The position numbers and the translations under genes are program-made. 64,000 nt of DNA from Maccoyibacter intestinihominis. Lineage in GTDB: Bacteria > Bacillota > Clostridia > Lachnospirales > Lachnospiraceae. The notes under the pieces are model-generated. The model saw only the letters and a program-made list of their open reading frames with translations, searched no databases and was not told the origin of the DNA. Where the stretch lies: the NCBI RefSeq assembly GCF_040096355.1, contig NZ_JBBMEX010000002.1:62001-126000 (forward strand), in the 5' to 3' direction. Below, one piece after another: positions 23,946 through 30,818 of the stretch (position 1 is the stretch's first letter; each line of letters starts with the position of its first letter).

Positions 23946-25166
23946 ATGGAATCAGTACAGGAAAGAATGGAGCGGCTTGGAACGAAAGAAAAGATTGCAA
24001 CCTTCATGCAGAAGGAGAAACAGCCGTATGAATTTAAGCGAAAATATGCACAGATCAGGGCAGAGGAGTTTGCAAGTGAGTGCGATGGCAGAGGATTGAA
24101 TTATCATGTGTCTGTCGGAGGATTGGACAGCATCGTCTTATATCTGTTTCTGCATGAGATCTGCCATATCAATGCTCCAGGTGTGAGCGCATCAACGTTA
24201 GAAGATAAGAGCATACAGTGGGTACATAAAGCACTTGGGATCATAAATGTTCCGCCACTAAAAAGGGAGGATGGAACTTACTGGACAAAGCCAAGGGTCA
24301 TACAGGAGTTTGGGTTTCCGGTTATATCAAAGGAGGTAGCAGGAAAGATTGAATTGCTGCAGAATCCTACCGAGAAAAATAAAACAGTGCGCCATGCGAT
24401 CATAACAGGAGAGACTGGAGCATACGGCGGCTGGCAAAAAAATTCCAAAATGCAGTTAAAGCAAAAGTGGCTTGAATTGTTTGGTGGATATGAAAATGAG
24501 AACGAAGGATGTGATTATGAAAAACCGGATTTCAAAGTGTCATCAAAATGTTGCTACTACCTAAAAGAAAAGAACTGTGATGATTGGGGGAAGGAGCATA
24601 ACAGTGTACCGTATCTTGGTTTAATGGCATCCGAGGGCGGCAGACGTGCAAGAAGCCTGCGAATGAATGGGTGTAATTATTTTGGAGCATCCACAATCAG
24701 ATCAGCACCGTTTGCTATTTTCCATCGGCAGGATATTTTACAACTTGCTTTGGAGATGGACGCACTCTGGAAAGAGGGTCTTAAAGAAAAATATCATGAA
24801 AAGTTACTAAAAGAAAACTGTTTGTCAAATAGTTTTAAGATGCCTGACAGCATCATTCCGGAAATCTATGGAACCATCGAGAAAAAACCAGATGGAACGT
24901 TGTACACGACCAAAGCACAGCGTACCGGATGCAGTATGTGTGGGTTTGGAATCCACATAGAGAAACGTCCTCACAGATTTGATCTATTGCATGAGAGCAA
25001 TCCGAAAGAGTGGGATTATCTGATGTTCCACATGTGCAAAGACAAAGACGGAAATGACTACGGATGGGCGAAGGTACTGGACTACATTGGAGTGGGATGG
25101 GACCCTACAACTATCGGCGGAAATTGTAAAGGGCAGATTTCGCTTCCATTAGATCAGATGGTGTAA
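23946..25166 (+). CDS. Phage PP-loop protein, PAPS reductase-like
   Basis: About 406 residues from the ATG at 23946. GTG 23931 and TTG 23877 are alternative starts. The PP-loop reads HVSVGGLDSIVLYLFLHEIC, where the usual lysine of SGGKDS is leucine. RARSLRMNGC and a C-terminal cysteine region (GCSMCGFG, later NCKGQ) follow. The family is related to PAPS reductases and to DndC, which activate an acceptor with ATP. Phage members may modify nucleic acid or nucleotides. The substrate is unknown. Confidence 0.72.
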   Translation: MESVQERMERLGTKEKIATFMQKEKQPYEFKRKYAQIRAEEFASECDGRGLNYHVSVGGLDSIVLYLFLHEICHINAPGVSASTLEDKSIQWVHKALGIINVPPLKREDGTYWTKPRVIQEFGFPVISKEVAGKIELLQNPTEKNKTVRHAIITGETGAYGGWQKNSKMQLKQKWLELFGGYENENEGCDYEKPDFKVSSKCCYYLKEKNCDDWGKEHNSVPYLGLMASEGGRRARSLRMNGCNYFGASTIRSAPFAIFHRQDILQLALEMDALWKEGLKEKYHEKLLKENCLSNSFKMPDSIIPEIYGTIEKKPDGTLYTTKAQRTGCSMCGFGIHIEKRPHRFDLLHESNPKEWDYLMFHMCKDKDGNDYGWAKVLDYIGVGWDPTTIGGNCKGQISLPLDQMV

Positions 25167-25170
25167 ATAT

Positions 25171-25197
25171 ATAAAAAGCACCTAATTGCTTAGGTGC
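25171..25197 (-). terminator. Terminator of the tRNA-like gene
   Basis: GCACCTAA (25178-25185) and TTAGGTGC (25190-25197) form a perfect 8-base stem with a 4-base loop. On the minus strand the stem is followed by TTTTTAT, directly downstream of the tRNA-like gene. Confidence 0.8.
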
Positions 25198-25202
25198 GTT
25201 AT

Positions 25203-25275
25203 GTTCAATAGTGGGATTCGAACCCACGACCATGCCTTTATAGGAGGCGCGCTCTATCCACTGAGCTATATTGCT
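25203..25275 (-). tRNA. tRNA-like gene, anticodon TAT by geometry or CCT by flanking bases
   Basis: On the minus strand the D arm (GCTC...GAGC) and the T arm (GTGGG TTCGAAT CCCAC) are perfect. The anticodon stem pairs at four positions. The standard 7-base loop is CCTATAA, which puts TAT at 34-36 but has C at position 33. Sliding the loop gives T33-CCT-A37, an arginine anticodon. The acceptor stem AGCAATA/TATTGAA has two terminal mismatches, and CCA is not encoded. Promoter and terminator flank it, so it is probably transcribed. Whether it is charged is open. Confidence 0.6.
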
Positions 25276-25292
25276 AAATATTTTAGAAATTT

Positions 25293-25321
25293 ATTTTAAC
25301 ACGAAATCGCTATAATTGCAA
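25293..25321 (-). promoter_or_regulatory. Promoter of the tRNA-like gene
   Basis: On the minus strand, TTGCAA (25321-25316) and TAAAAT (25298-25293) are 17 bases apart with an extended TG. The -10 box lies 17 bases before the tRNA 5' end. Confidence 0.6.
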
Positions 25322-25386
25322 ATTTTATTAGAAAGGAGCCGGAACCTCCGGCCGGGGTAACGATATATCGGGTTCCTTTTGGAAAA

Positions 25387-25629
25387 ATGACATATAAAGA
25401 ATTTTTAGCAAGTAAGAGATTTGTATTGGAAAGCAGCGGATTTGATATTGAAAAGTCAGAGTTGAATCCGATGCTGTACGAATTTCAGAAAGATGTTGTG
25501 AGATGGGCATTGAAGAAAGGCAAAGCGTGTATAAGGTTGTTCGTGGCGATGTTGAGACGCATACTGTTCAAAAGAGAACATGGACATGCGGTGGAAATAA
25601 TCGAGGATATGACCTTGATGGAGATGTGA
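25387..25629 (+). pseudogene. Truncated phage helicase/methylase N-terminus
   Basis: The first 45 or so residues (MTYKEFLASKRFVLESSGFD, then YEFQKDVVRWALKKGKA) match the start of the phage SNF2-type helicase/DNA methylase family, where a Walker A motif should follow at once. Here the sequence switches after KGKA to unrelated residues in the frame that overlaps the next gene. This looks like a deletion remnant. It may still give a short peptide. Confidence 0.55.
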
Positions 25630-26027
25630 CGTGGAATTCTCAGATCGGCAAGATTATATTCACTAGCAGAGAGCCAGCAGAGCGAGTAGCGCAGGAATAT
25701 CTTGCAGAGTACGAACACATCCTTGCAGAAAATATCAGGGCAACAGGGGTTATCGCATATCGATATGAGTATAGAGGTCGAGAGATTGTTCAATCGTATT
25801 CTATTCTTGAAGATGGAACTTTTTATTTCAAATATGGAATTATGTATGAACATATCGGTAAGGAAGTTGAAATCAAGAAGTTTGAGGAAGAACGCCAGCA
25901 CTGTATTGAACGTAATGATACCTATGCAGTATTAGAGAATTACAAGCCGCAATACAAGAATATGTATAAATGCGGGCATAGTTCTTGGGTGTATGCAGAA
26001 GCAAGATATGAGTATATCAATGATTGA
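25527..26027 (+). CDS. Hypothetical phage protein
   Basis: About 166 residues from GTG 25527, which has AAAGG 6 bases upstream. An in-frame ATG at 25503 is less well placed. The start reads VYKVVRGDVETHTVQKRTWT, then ADLIFTSREPAERVA-like sequence and a C-terminal KCGHSSWVYAEARYEY. It overlaps the helicase fragment, which suggests a deletion fused the two regions. No function is recognised. Confidence 0.5.
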   Translation: MYKVVRGDVETHTVQKRTWTCGGNNRGYDLDGDVTWNSQIGKIIFTSREPAERVAQEYLAEYEHILAENIRATGVIAYRYEYRGREIVQSYSILEDGTFYFKYGIMYEHIGKEVEIKKFEEERQHCIERNDTYAVLENYKPQYKNMYKCGHSSWVYAEARYEYIND

Positions 26028-26028
26028 C

Positions 26029-26048
26029 AGACCGGACAGCTCCGGTCT
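26029..26048. other. Hairpin after the 25527-26027 gene
   Basis: AGACCGGA and TCCGGTCT pair perfectly around a CAGC loop, just after the stop codon. No T-run follows on either strand, so it is more likely an mRNA-stabilising or processing hairpin than a terminator. Confidence 0.45.
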
Positions 26049-26180
26049 GCCTAAGAAGTTTTAAATTTTAGAACCAGATAACAAAACCAAGCAATCATAT
26101 AGCACCTCCTGCTTTTATTATAGGCAGGCAACGTAAAATGATTCGCTTGTAACAATTAAGATTTAACGGAGGTTGTAAAA

Positions 26181-26315
26181 ATGAATGCACGAGAGATTGC
26201 AGATGTGATCGCAGAGTACCTTGTAAACGAAAAGGACCTTGCTATTGCAATGATTAAAAACAATGACAAGGAAGAACTTGCAGACGAAATATATGATGAA
26301 TTAACTGAAGTATAG
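26181..26315 (+). CDS. Small acidic phage protein (44 residues)
   Basis: MNAREIADVIAEYLVNEKDL is followed by an acidic helical tail. ACGGAGG precedes the ATG with good spacing. It is probably a genuine early gene. Function is unknown. Confidence 0.55.
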   Translation: MNAREIADVIAEYLVNEKDLAIAMIKNNDKEELADEIYDELTEV

Positions 26316-26340
26316 AATTTGAGCGATTCAGGAGGATTTT

Positions 26341-26442
26341 ATGAAGAAATGCCCATACGAAGAAAATAAAAGATGCACCAGGGACTGTAAATACGCCATG
26401 ACGTGCATCCAGAGAAAGTCAAAAAGGGAAAGGAGCAGGTAG
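26341..26442 (+). CDS. Cysteine-rich microprotein (33 residues)
   Basis: It has four cysteines (KKCPYEENKRCTRDCKYAMTC), enough for a zinc knuckle. GGAGG lies 5 bases before the ATG. The stop is one base before the next start. Confidence 0.5.
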   Translation: MKKCPYEENKRCTRDCKYAMTCIQRKSKRERSR

Positions 26443-26443
26443 A

Positions 26444-27154
26444 ATGATTGAATGTATGAGGACAGAAGCAACAAGAAAAACGGTCACGGAACAAAGGTGG
26501 ATTCCGGTTAAATATCATGAATTGACAGAGGAAGAGCGGAAAGAGTGCTTATTCTCCGCAGACATTAAGTATATGATTGACTGTGAGCTTCCTGATGATG
26601 AGCAGGAAATCATTGTGACCGACGGAAGGCATGTGTGGGTTGATACCTGCATCATGAATGATGGGTATGAATTGGATAGCGGACACGATTGGATTGAGGA
26701 TGTAATTGCTTGGATGCCACTGCCGGAGCCGTACAGGGAAAGTGAGGATAACATGGAGAGATTAACATATGTGGCAGAGAATGGAGAAGTTTTATTTCAT
26801 CCAGCAGATTTACCGGATGATGAGGGAATTACCATTACCCAGCTTGCGAAAGATGGAAGATACAAAGCCCTGGAAGAGATTGCGGAAAGACTTGCAAATA
26901 GAGAGCAAGCCGAAGAGCAGGGATTACTTCTGCGGCTGCCATGCAAGGTGGGAAGTAATATTTACCGCATAACCGATGATGGAGTAGAGGTCGCAGTATG
27001 CAGAGAAATGACTGTTGCTGACAAAGAAATGTATATCGAATCGGTTACTCTTTGCGACTGGATATCTTTTGATGAAATTGGAAAGTCAGTATTTCTTACC
27101 AGAGAGGAAGCAGAAGCCAAGCTGAAAGAAATGGAGGGGGAACATGGAGAATAG
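26444..27154 (+). CDS. DUF551 protein fused to a second phage domain
   Basis: 236 residues. Residues 18-98 match the DUF551 pattern (RWIPVKYHELTEEE, then DWIEDVIAWMPLPEPY). From the internal ATG at 26753 a separate small phage protein appears to begin (MERLTYVAENGE, RLPCKVGSNIYRI), usually a stand-alone gene by my recollection. The junction keeps a ribosome-site-like AGTGAGGATAAC, so the second half may also be translated alone. Function is unknown. Confidence 0.65.
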   Translation: MIECMRTEATRKTVTEQRWIPVKYHELTEEERKECLFSADIKYMIDCELPDDEQEIIVTDGRHVWVDTCIMNDGYELDSGHDWIEDVIAWMPLPEPYRESEDNMERLTYVAENGEVLFHPADLPDDEGITITQLAKDGRYKALEEIAERLANREQAEEQGLLLRLPCKVGSNIYRITDDGVEVAVCREMTVADKEMYIESVTLCDWISFDEIGKSVFLTREEAEAKLKEMEGEHGE

Positions 27155-27599
27155 ATATTTATTCCGTGGAAAGCGGATTGATAACGGCGAATGGATATTC
27201 GGAAATTTAATTCAAACAGATGATGGAGTTTACATTATCCAGAATTATGTACCACAGAATTTGATAAAGAACTATGAAGTTGACCCATCCACAATCTGCC
27301 TATGTACAGGCTTTCAAGATAAGAACGGAAAGCTGATTTTTAAGAATGATATTCTGATGTGCCACGGCAATCCGAAAGAACTTGCAAAGGTAGTGTTTGG
27401 AAAGTTCGCAGTGATCGATGCCGAAACTTTTGAGAGTATTGATGAGGTAATCGGCTGGCATTATGAGGTCATTCCGACTGATAACTTGAGCAAATGCGAA
27501 CCGTTCTGTTTATCAATGCCACTTACGGAAGAATATGTGAAAGCGTGCGAATTTGAGGTTGTTGGTTCGGTGTTTGACAACCCGGGACTGTTTAAGTGA
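27144..27599 (+). CDS. YopX family phage protein
   Basis: A 151-residue protein with the YopX pattern: RYLFRGKRIDNGEWIFGNLI, then TGFQDKNGKLIFKNDIL and a C-terminal FEVVGSVFDNPGL. YopX proteins are widespread in Firmicutes prophages and of unknown role. It overlaps the preceding gene by 11 bases and has GGAGGGGG as ribosome site. Confidence 0.88.
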   Translation: MENRYLFRGKRIDNGEWIFGNLIQTDDGVYIIQNYVPQNLIKNYEVDPSTICLCTGFQDKNGKLIFKNDILMCHGNPKELAKVVFGKFAVIDAETFESIDEVIGWHYEVIPTDNLSKCEPFCLSMPLTEEYVKACEFEVVGSVFDNPGLFK

Positions 27600-27655
27600 G
27601 TTATTTCCATTTTGGAAACAACTCAGATACTCGAATAAATTTAGGAGGTGCCGGA

Positions 27656-28003
27656 ATGACAGAGAGTGAAGCAATCAGGGATTTGGACATTATCAGGTTT
27701 AATCCTCACTGGGATGAACTTGTAAATGAAGAATATTGGCAAGAACTTATGGAAATGGCAATCAAGGCACTGGAAGAGGTGCAGAAGTACAGGGCAATCG
27801 GCACACCGGAAGAATGCCGGGCGGCAGTGGAAAAGCAAACGGCAAAGAAACCGGATTACGAAGGAGACGGATACGCCGACGGACATCTTGTGTATGATAC
27901 ATGGATTTGCCCTTGCTGCGGAAAGCACTACGAGGTTGATTATGATAATTACAATTACTGCCCGGATTGCGGTCAGAAATTAGATTGGAGTGATGAAGAA
28001 TGA
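27656..28003 (+). CDS. Zinc-ribbon phage protein
   Basis: 115 residues from the ATG at 27656, which has AGGAGG 8 bases upstream. Helical N-terminus (TESEAIRDLDIIRFN, YWQELMEMAIKALEEVQKYR), then a C-terminal rubredoxin-like zinc ribbon (CPCCGKHYEVDYDNYNYCPD with CG). Common in phage accessory regions. Role unknown. Confidence 0.65.
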   Translation: MTESEAIRDLDIIRFNPHWDELVNEEYWQELMEMAIKALEEVQKYRAIGTPEECRAAVEKQTAKKPDYEGDGYADGHLVYDTWICPCCGKHYEVDYDNYNYCPDCGQKLDWSDEE

Positions 28004-28242
28004 GCAGATTGATTGAGGCAGGTAAGATTTTGGACAATTTGAGCGGAATGCTTAAAAATATGGACGATTACGATGCTGTAAAAAAAGTGATTAATGATAT
28101 GCCAACCGCCTACGATGTGGATGCGGTTGTGAAGCAGTTGGATGAATACATAACCAAAATTGTAGGCAGAAAATCAGCACTATATCAGACAGTTATGCAG
28201 ATTGTGAAAGGCGGTGGAGTAGATGCGAAAACCGATTCCTAA
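28000..28242 (+). CDS. Small helical phage protein
   Basis: 80 residues, predicted helical throughout (LIEAGKILDNLSGMLKNMDD, VKQLDEYITKIVGRKSALYQ). It overlaps both neighbours by a few bases, in keeping with one compact operon. Function unknown. Confidence 0.5.
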   Translation: MSRLIEAGKILDNLSGMLKNMDDYDAVKKVINDMPTAYDVDAVVKQLDEYITKIVGRKSALYQTVMQIVKGGGVDAKTDS

Positions 28243-28606
28243 ATCAGTTAGAAAATTAGTGTATGCGAAATACAATGGTCACTGTGCTTACTGTGGCTGT
28301 GAGATACCGGAGAAAGGCTTTAATGTAGATCATCTGTATTGCCTTAGAAAATATGAATACACCGAAGAATTTACCGGAATTGACGTACACGACATAAGTA
28401 ATCTGATGCCGTCCTGCGGTTCATGCAATCGGTATAAATCAACAATGGATTTGGAAGATTTTAGAAAGCAGTTGCAGAAAATACCGGACAGACTGAAAAG
28501 GGATGTGTGTACATACAATATAGCCTTGCGGTATGGCATGGTGCAGGAAAACAGAGAACCTATAAAGTTCTATTTTGAAAGGGTAGGTGGAGTAGATGGC
28601 AATTAA
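28223..28606 (+). CDS. HNH endonuclease
   Basis: A 127-residue protein with a complete HNH motif: CAYCGCEIPEKGFNVDHLYC, then NLMPSCGSCNRYKSTMD. The two CxxC pairs bind structural zinc, and the D-H and N residues form the catalytic beta-beta-alpha site. It nicks or cuts DNA. In this accessory region it may help packaging, recombination or spread of its own region. Confidence 0.85.
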   Translation: MRKPIPKSVRKLVYAKYNGHCAYCGCEIPEKGFNVDHLYCLRKYEYTEEFTGIDVHDISNLMPSCGSCNRYKSTMDLEDFRKQLQKIPDRLKRDVCTYNIALRYGMVQENREPIKFYFERVGGVDGN

Positions 28607-28661
28607 GCCTATATTATTTAACACGGAAATGGTTCGGGCGAAAGAGGGTAGTAAATATTGA
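28596..28661 (+). pseudogene. 21-codon remnant of a PUA/ASCH-like phage gene
   Basis: MAIKPILFNTEMVRA matches the usual opening of a common phage PUA-like family (ILFNT-MV-AIL-GRKT-TRR by my recollection). After 15 codons the sequence becomes KEGSKY and stops, exactly where the homing endonuclease-like gene begins. The rest of the gene is not found downstream. It reads as a gene cut by insertion or replacement. Confidence 0.5.
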
Positions 28662-29281
28662 AATATCCTAAAGATATAGCGGGTATGAAATTTGGACGAT
28701 TAACCGCGATAAAAAAGGTTGGAACAAAAGGCAATGGAAAAGGTTCAAAATCAATATGGCTTTGCAGATGTGATTGTGGAAACGAAAAAGAAATATTGAG
28801 GAATTCATTGGTAAGCGGAACAACTAAAAGTTGCGGCTGCCTTGAAAAAGAAGTTAAAGCAACAATGCATTTAAAACATGGAATGGCAAAATCAAGGATT
28901 TGGAACATTTGGACTGGAATGAGAGACAGGTGTTCCAGACCGAACAACAAGAATTATCAGAGATATGGTGGAAGAGGAATATGTGTTTGCCCAGAATGGG
29001 ATAGTGATTTCCAAAATTTTTATGACTGGTCGATGGAGAACGGTTATAGTGATGATTTAACCATAGACAGAATCGACAATGATGGAAATTATGAACCGTC
29101 TAATTGCAGATGGGTAACGAGAAAAGAGCAAACAAGAAATAGGAGTATCACGAAAACAATCCCGCTTGCAAGAATAGCTGAAATTGACGGAATTACTTAT
29201 CAGGCAGCATATGACAAATATGTGCGATGTAATGTATCGAATTTGAAAGGTGCGAGAAACCGGAAGAAAATTAAAGTTTAG
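28658..29281 (+). CDS. Homing endonuclease-like protein (HNH type)
   Basis: A 207-residue protein starting at TTG. An N-terminal zinc-binding segment (CRCDCGNEKEILRNSLVSG, then SCGCL) is followed by MRDRCSRPNNKNYQRYGGRG and DLTIDRIDNDGNYEPSNCRW, a pattern of phage free-standing homing endonucleases. It would cut an allele lacking it and promote its own spread. It lies where another gene is truncated, which supports recent insertion. Confidence 0.72.
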   Translation: MKYPKDIAGMKFGRLTAIKKVGTKGNGKGSKSIWLCRCDCGNEKEILRNSLVSGTTKSCGCLEKEVKATMHLKHGMAKSRIWNIWTGMRDRCSRPNNKNYQRYGGRGICVCPEWDSDFQNFYDWSMENGYSDDLTIDRIDNDGNYEPSNCRWVTRKEQTRNRSITKTIPLARIAEIDGITYQAAYDKYVRCNVSNLKGARNRKKIKV

Positions 29282-29294
29282 CGGAGGATAAAAG

Positions 29295-29534
29295 ATGGCT
29301 TATGGTTATGAAGATTTATCAAGAGCGCAAGAAGATGTTATACGAGTTATGAAGGCGCATGGAAATATTTTGATAAAAAAACATGGGTTTTGGACATATG
29401 AAAATTGTGAATTTCACAAAGATCATAACAGCAACATTCCAATTTTCAGTTGCCAAATAACAACATTGAGAGTGCTTGCGCGAAGAAATATAGTCACACT
29501 TGATGAAAATAAAGGTATTTGTAAATTGAACTGA
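29295..29534 (+). CDS. Hypothetical phage protein
   Basis: 79 residues: YGYEDLSRAQEDVIRVMKAH, a basic middle, then ITTLRVLARRNIVTLDENKG. The end looks like a winged-helix strand. GGAGG precedes the ATG. It is possibly DNA-binding. No family is recognised. Confidence 0.5.
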   Translation: MAYGYEDLSRAQEDVIRVMKAHGNILIKKHGFWTYENCEFHKDHNSNIPIFSCQITTLRVLARRNIVTLDENKGICKLN

Positions 29535-29553
29535 AATTTAGGAGGTGAGTGAT

Positions 29554-29826
29554 ATGGCTAAAGCAGTATTGGTAATGGATATGGCGGAATGTTGTGCTGA
29601 TTGTCCTTGCAGTTTTTTTGAAAGGGACAATCCAATATTAAATTTAATATGTGGCGTGACACAAGAAGATGCATATAACGTTGGAAAGCCAGATTGGTGT
29701 CCGCTCCGGGAACTGCCGGAGAAAGCAAATCATCCTGCTTATTGTGATAATGGGAGATTTGATAAAGGCTGGAATGCCTGTTTGGACATGATACTGGAGA
29801 ACGCCTTGTCGGATTCTGTCGATTAG
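29554..29826 (+). CDS. Cysteine-rich phage protein
   Basis: 90 residues from the ATG at 29554 (AGGAGG 8 bases upstream; GTG at 29545 is in frame). AECCADCPCSFFERDN and later CGV and WCPLRELP point to a metal-binding cluster. This CCxxCPC type is common in Lachnospiraceae phages. Function unknown. Confidence 0.6.
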   Translation: MAKAVLVMDMAECCADCPCSFFERDNPILNLICGVTQEDAYNVGKPDWCPLRELPEKANHPAYCDNGRFDKGWNACLDMILENALSDSVD

Positions 29827-29849
29827 CGGGTGGTATTGAACTTTGAAAA

Positions 29850-29879
29850 TTGAATATGGGCGGTTGGATGTGGTATAAT
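29850..29879 (+). promoter_or_regulatory. Candidate promoter within the accessory region
   Basis: TTGAAT (29850-29855) and TATAAT (29874-29879) are 18 bases apart, 32 bases before the next start codon. It would drive only a short gene, because a terminator follows at 30117. Confidence 0.5.
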
Positions 29880-29910
29880 TCCTCTATCACAAATGAAAGG
29901 GGAATCACAA

Positions 29911-30108
29911 ATGAAATGCTTAAGATGCAATGCAGAAATGAAACAGTACAAGTTTAATAGGGATTTTGGAATATACGGAAAAGAATACAATCCAGGAAAT
30001 GGATATGCTGCTAGACAAAATCCTCATAATCCACACAGCATATATGAATGCTCCGAATGTGGTTACATGGAACTAAGTTCTAAGTATTGTGAAAATGAAG
30101 ATATTTAA
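29911..30108 (+). CDS. Small zinc-ribbon protein with its own transcription unit
   Basis: 65 residues with CLRCN and CSECGY pairs for one zinc ion. AAAGGGG lies 8 bases before the ATG at 29911. A promoter lies upstream and a clear terminator 9 bases after the stop, so it may be expressed on its own, for example in the lysogen. Function unknown. Confidence 0.6.
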   Translation: MKCLRCNAEMKQYKFNRDFGIYGKEYNPGNGYAARQNPHNPHSIYECSECGYMELSSKYCENEDI

Positions 30109-30116
30109 AAGCAATC

Positions 30117-30152
30117 ACCAACCGTCAATATTCGATGGTTGGTATTTTTTTG
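30117..30152 (+). terminator. Rho-independent terminator
   Basis: ACCAACCGTC (30117-30126) and GATGGTTGGT (30134-30143) form a 10-base stem with one G-T pair, followed by ATTTTTTTG. It separates the accessory genes from the late regulator. Confidence 0.88.
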
Positions 30153-30174
30153 CCTAAAAACAGGAGGAATGAGA

Positions 30175-30597
30175 TTGGAAAAGCAGATTTTAATGGAGTA
30201 TATAGATGCCTGTGAACTGATTAGAGAAACAGAGCAGGATATCCAAAGATTAAAAAGAAAGAAGAGCGAGACAGTACAGGGTTCAGTTAAAGGGAGTAAT
30301 CCAGACTTTCCTTATCAAGAACAGCACTTCCATGTCGGAGGAACGGCATATACATATGCAGACGATACAAGATTACGATTAGAAGAAACAATATTACGAG
30401 AACGAAGGGAAAATGCATCCAATATAAAAATAAAGGTAGAGCAGTACATGAACACTATACCAGTCAGGATGCAAAGGATAATCAGATATAAGTATTTTGA
30501 GGGAATGTCATGGGAACAGGTAGCAGATAGGATTGGAAGAATGGCTACAGGTGACAGTGTGAGGATGGAAGTGGACAGATTCTTAAAAGAAAAGTAA
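30175..30597 (+). CDS. RinA/ArpU-like late transcription regulator
   Basis: About 140 residues. A coiled N-terminal part (IRETEQDIQRLKRKKSE) is followed by a sigma-region-4-like helix-turn-helix at the end (MQRIIRYKYFEGMSWEQVAD). This fits phage late regulators of the RinA/ArpU group. TTG at 30175 has AGGAGG 7 bases away. The ATG at 30169 is too close to it. It stands just before the terminase genes, the usual site for the activator of late transcription. Confidence 0.78.
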   Translation: MEKQILMEYIDACELIRETEQDIQRLKRKKSETVQGSVKGSNPDFPYQEQHFHVGGTAYTYADDTRLRLEETILRERRENASNIKIKVEQYMNTIPVRMQRIIRYKYFEGMSWEQVADRIGRMATGDSVRMEVDRFLKEK

Positions 30598-30602
30598 AGT
30601 TT

Positions 30603-30643
30603 GTTCGTTTTGTTCGGAATGTTCGTTTTTGATGTGGTAATAT
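30603..30643 (+). promoter_or_regulatory. Late control region with 9-base GTTCG repeats
   Basis: GTTCG occurs at 30603, 30612 and 30621 with exact 9-base spacing. TAATAT follows at 30638-30643 with no -35 box. This would suit a promoter that needs an activator, such as the regulator encoded just upstream. A further dyad GTAACAG/CTGTTAC lies at 30708-30731. The rest of the 30598-30818 gap holds only the terminator. Confidence 0.45.
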
Positions 30644-30750
30644 GGTATTGATGAAAGTGTATGACACAGACATCACTTGCATTTTTTTCATATTATCCCA
30701 TTAGCCTGTAACAGTTTCATATATCTGTTACACTCCCCGTTTTGTAAAGG

Positions 30751-30788
30751 AGCTGTACACTATAACTTAGTGTAACAGCTTCTTTTTT
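30751..30788 (+). terminator. Terminator before the terminase genes
   Basis: AGCTGTACACTA and TAGTGTAACAGCT pair with a single bulged base and are followed by TCTTTTTTT. It insulates the late operon from early transcription. Confidence 0.85.
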
Positions 30789-30818
30789 TGGAAAATAAAA
30801 ATAAGGTGGTGATAGTCC

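Noticed and set aside
22991..24007. A 338-codon open frame on the minus strand opposite the replication genes
   Set aside because: It has no ribosome site, is antisense to three well-supported genes, and its long hydrophobic repeats come from the ACCAA repeats read backwards.
28330..28624. Overlapping minus-strand frames opposite the HNH gene
   Set aside because: They lack ribosome sites and mirror a gene with a complete HNH motif.
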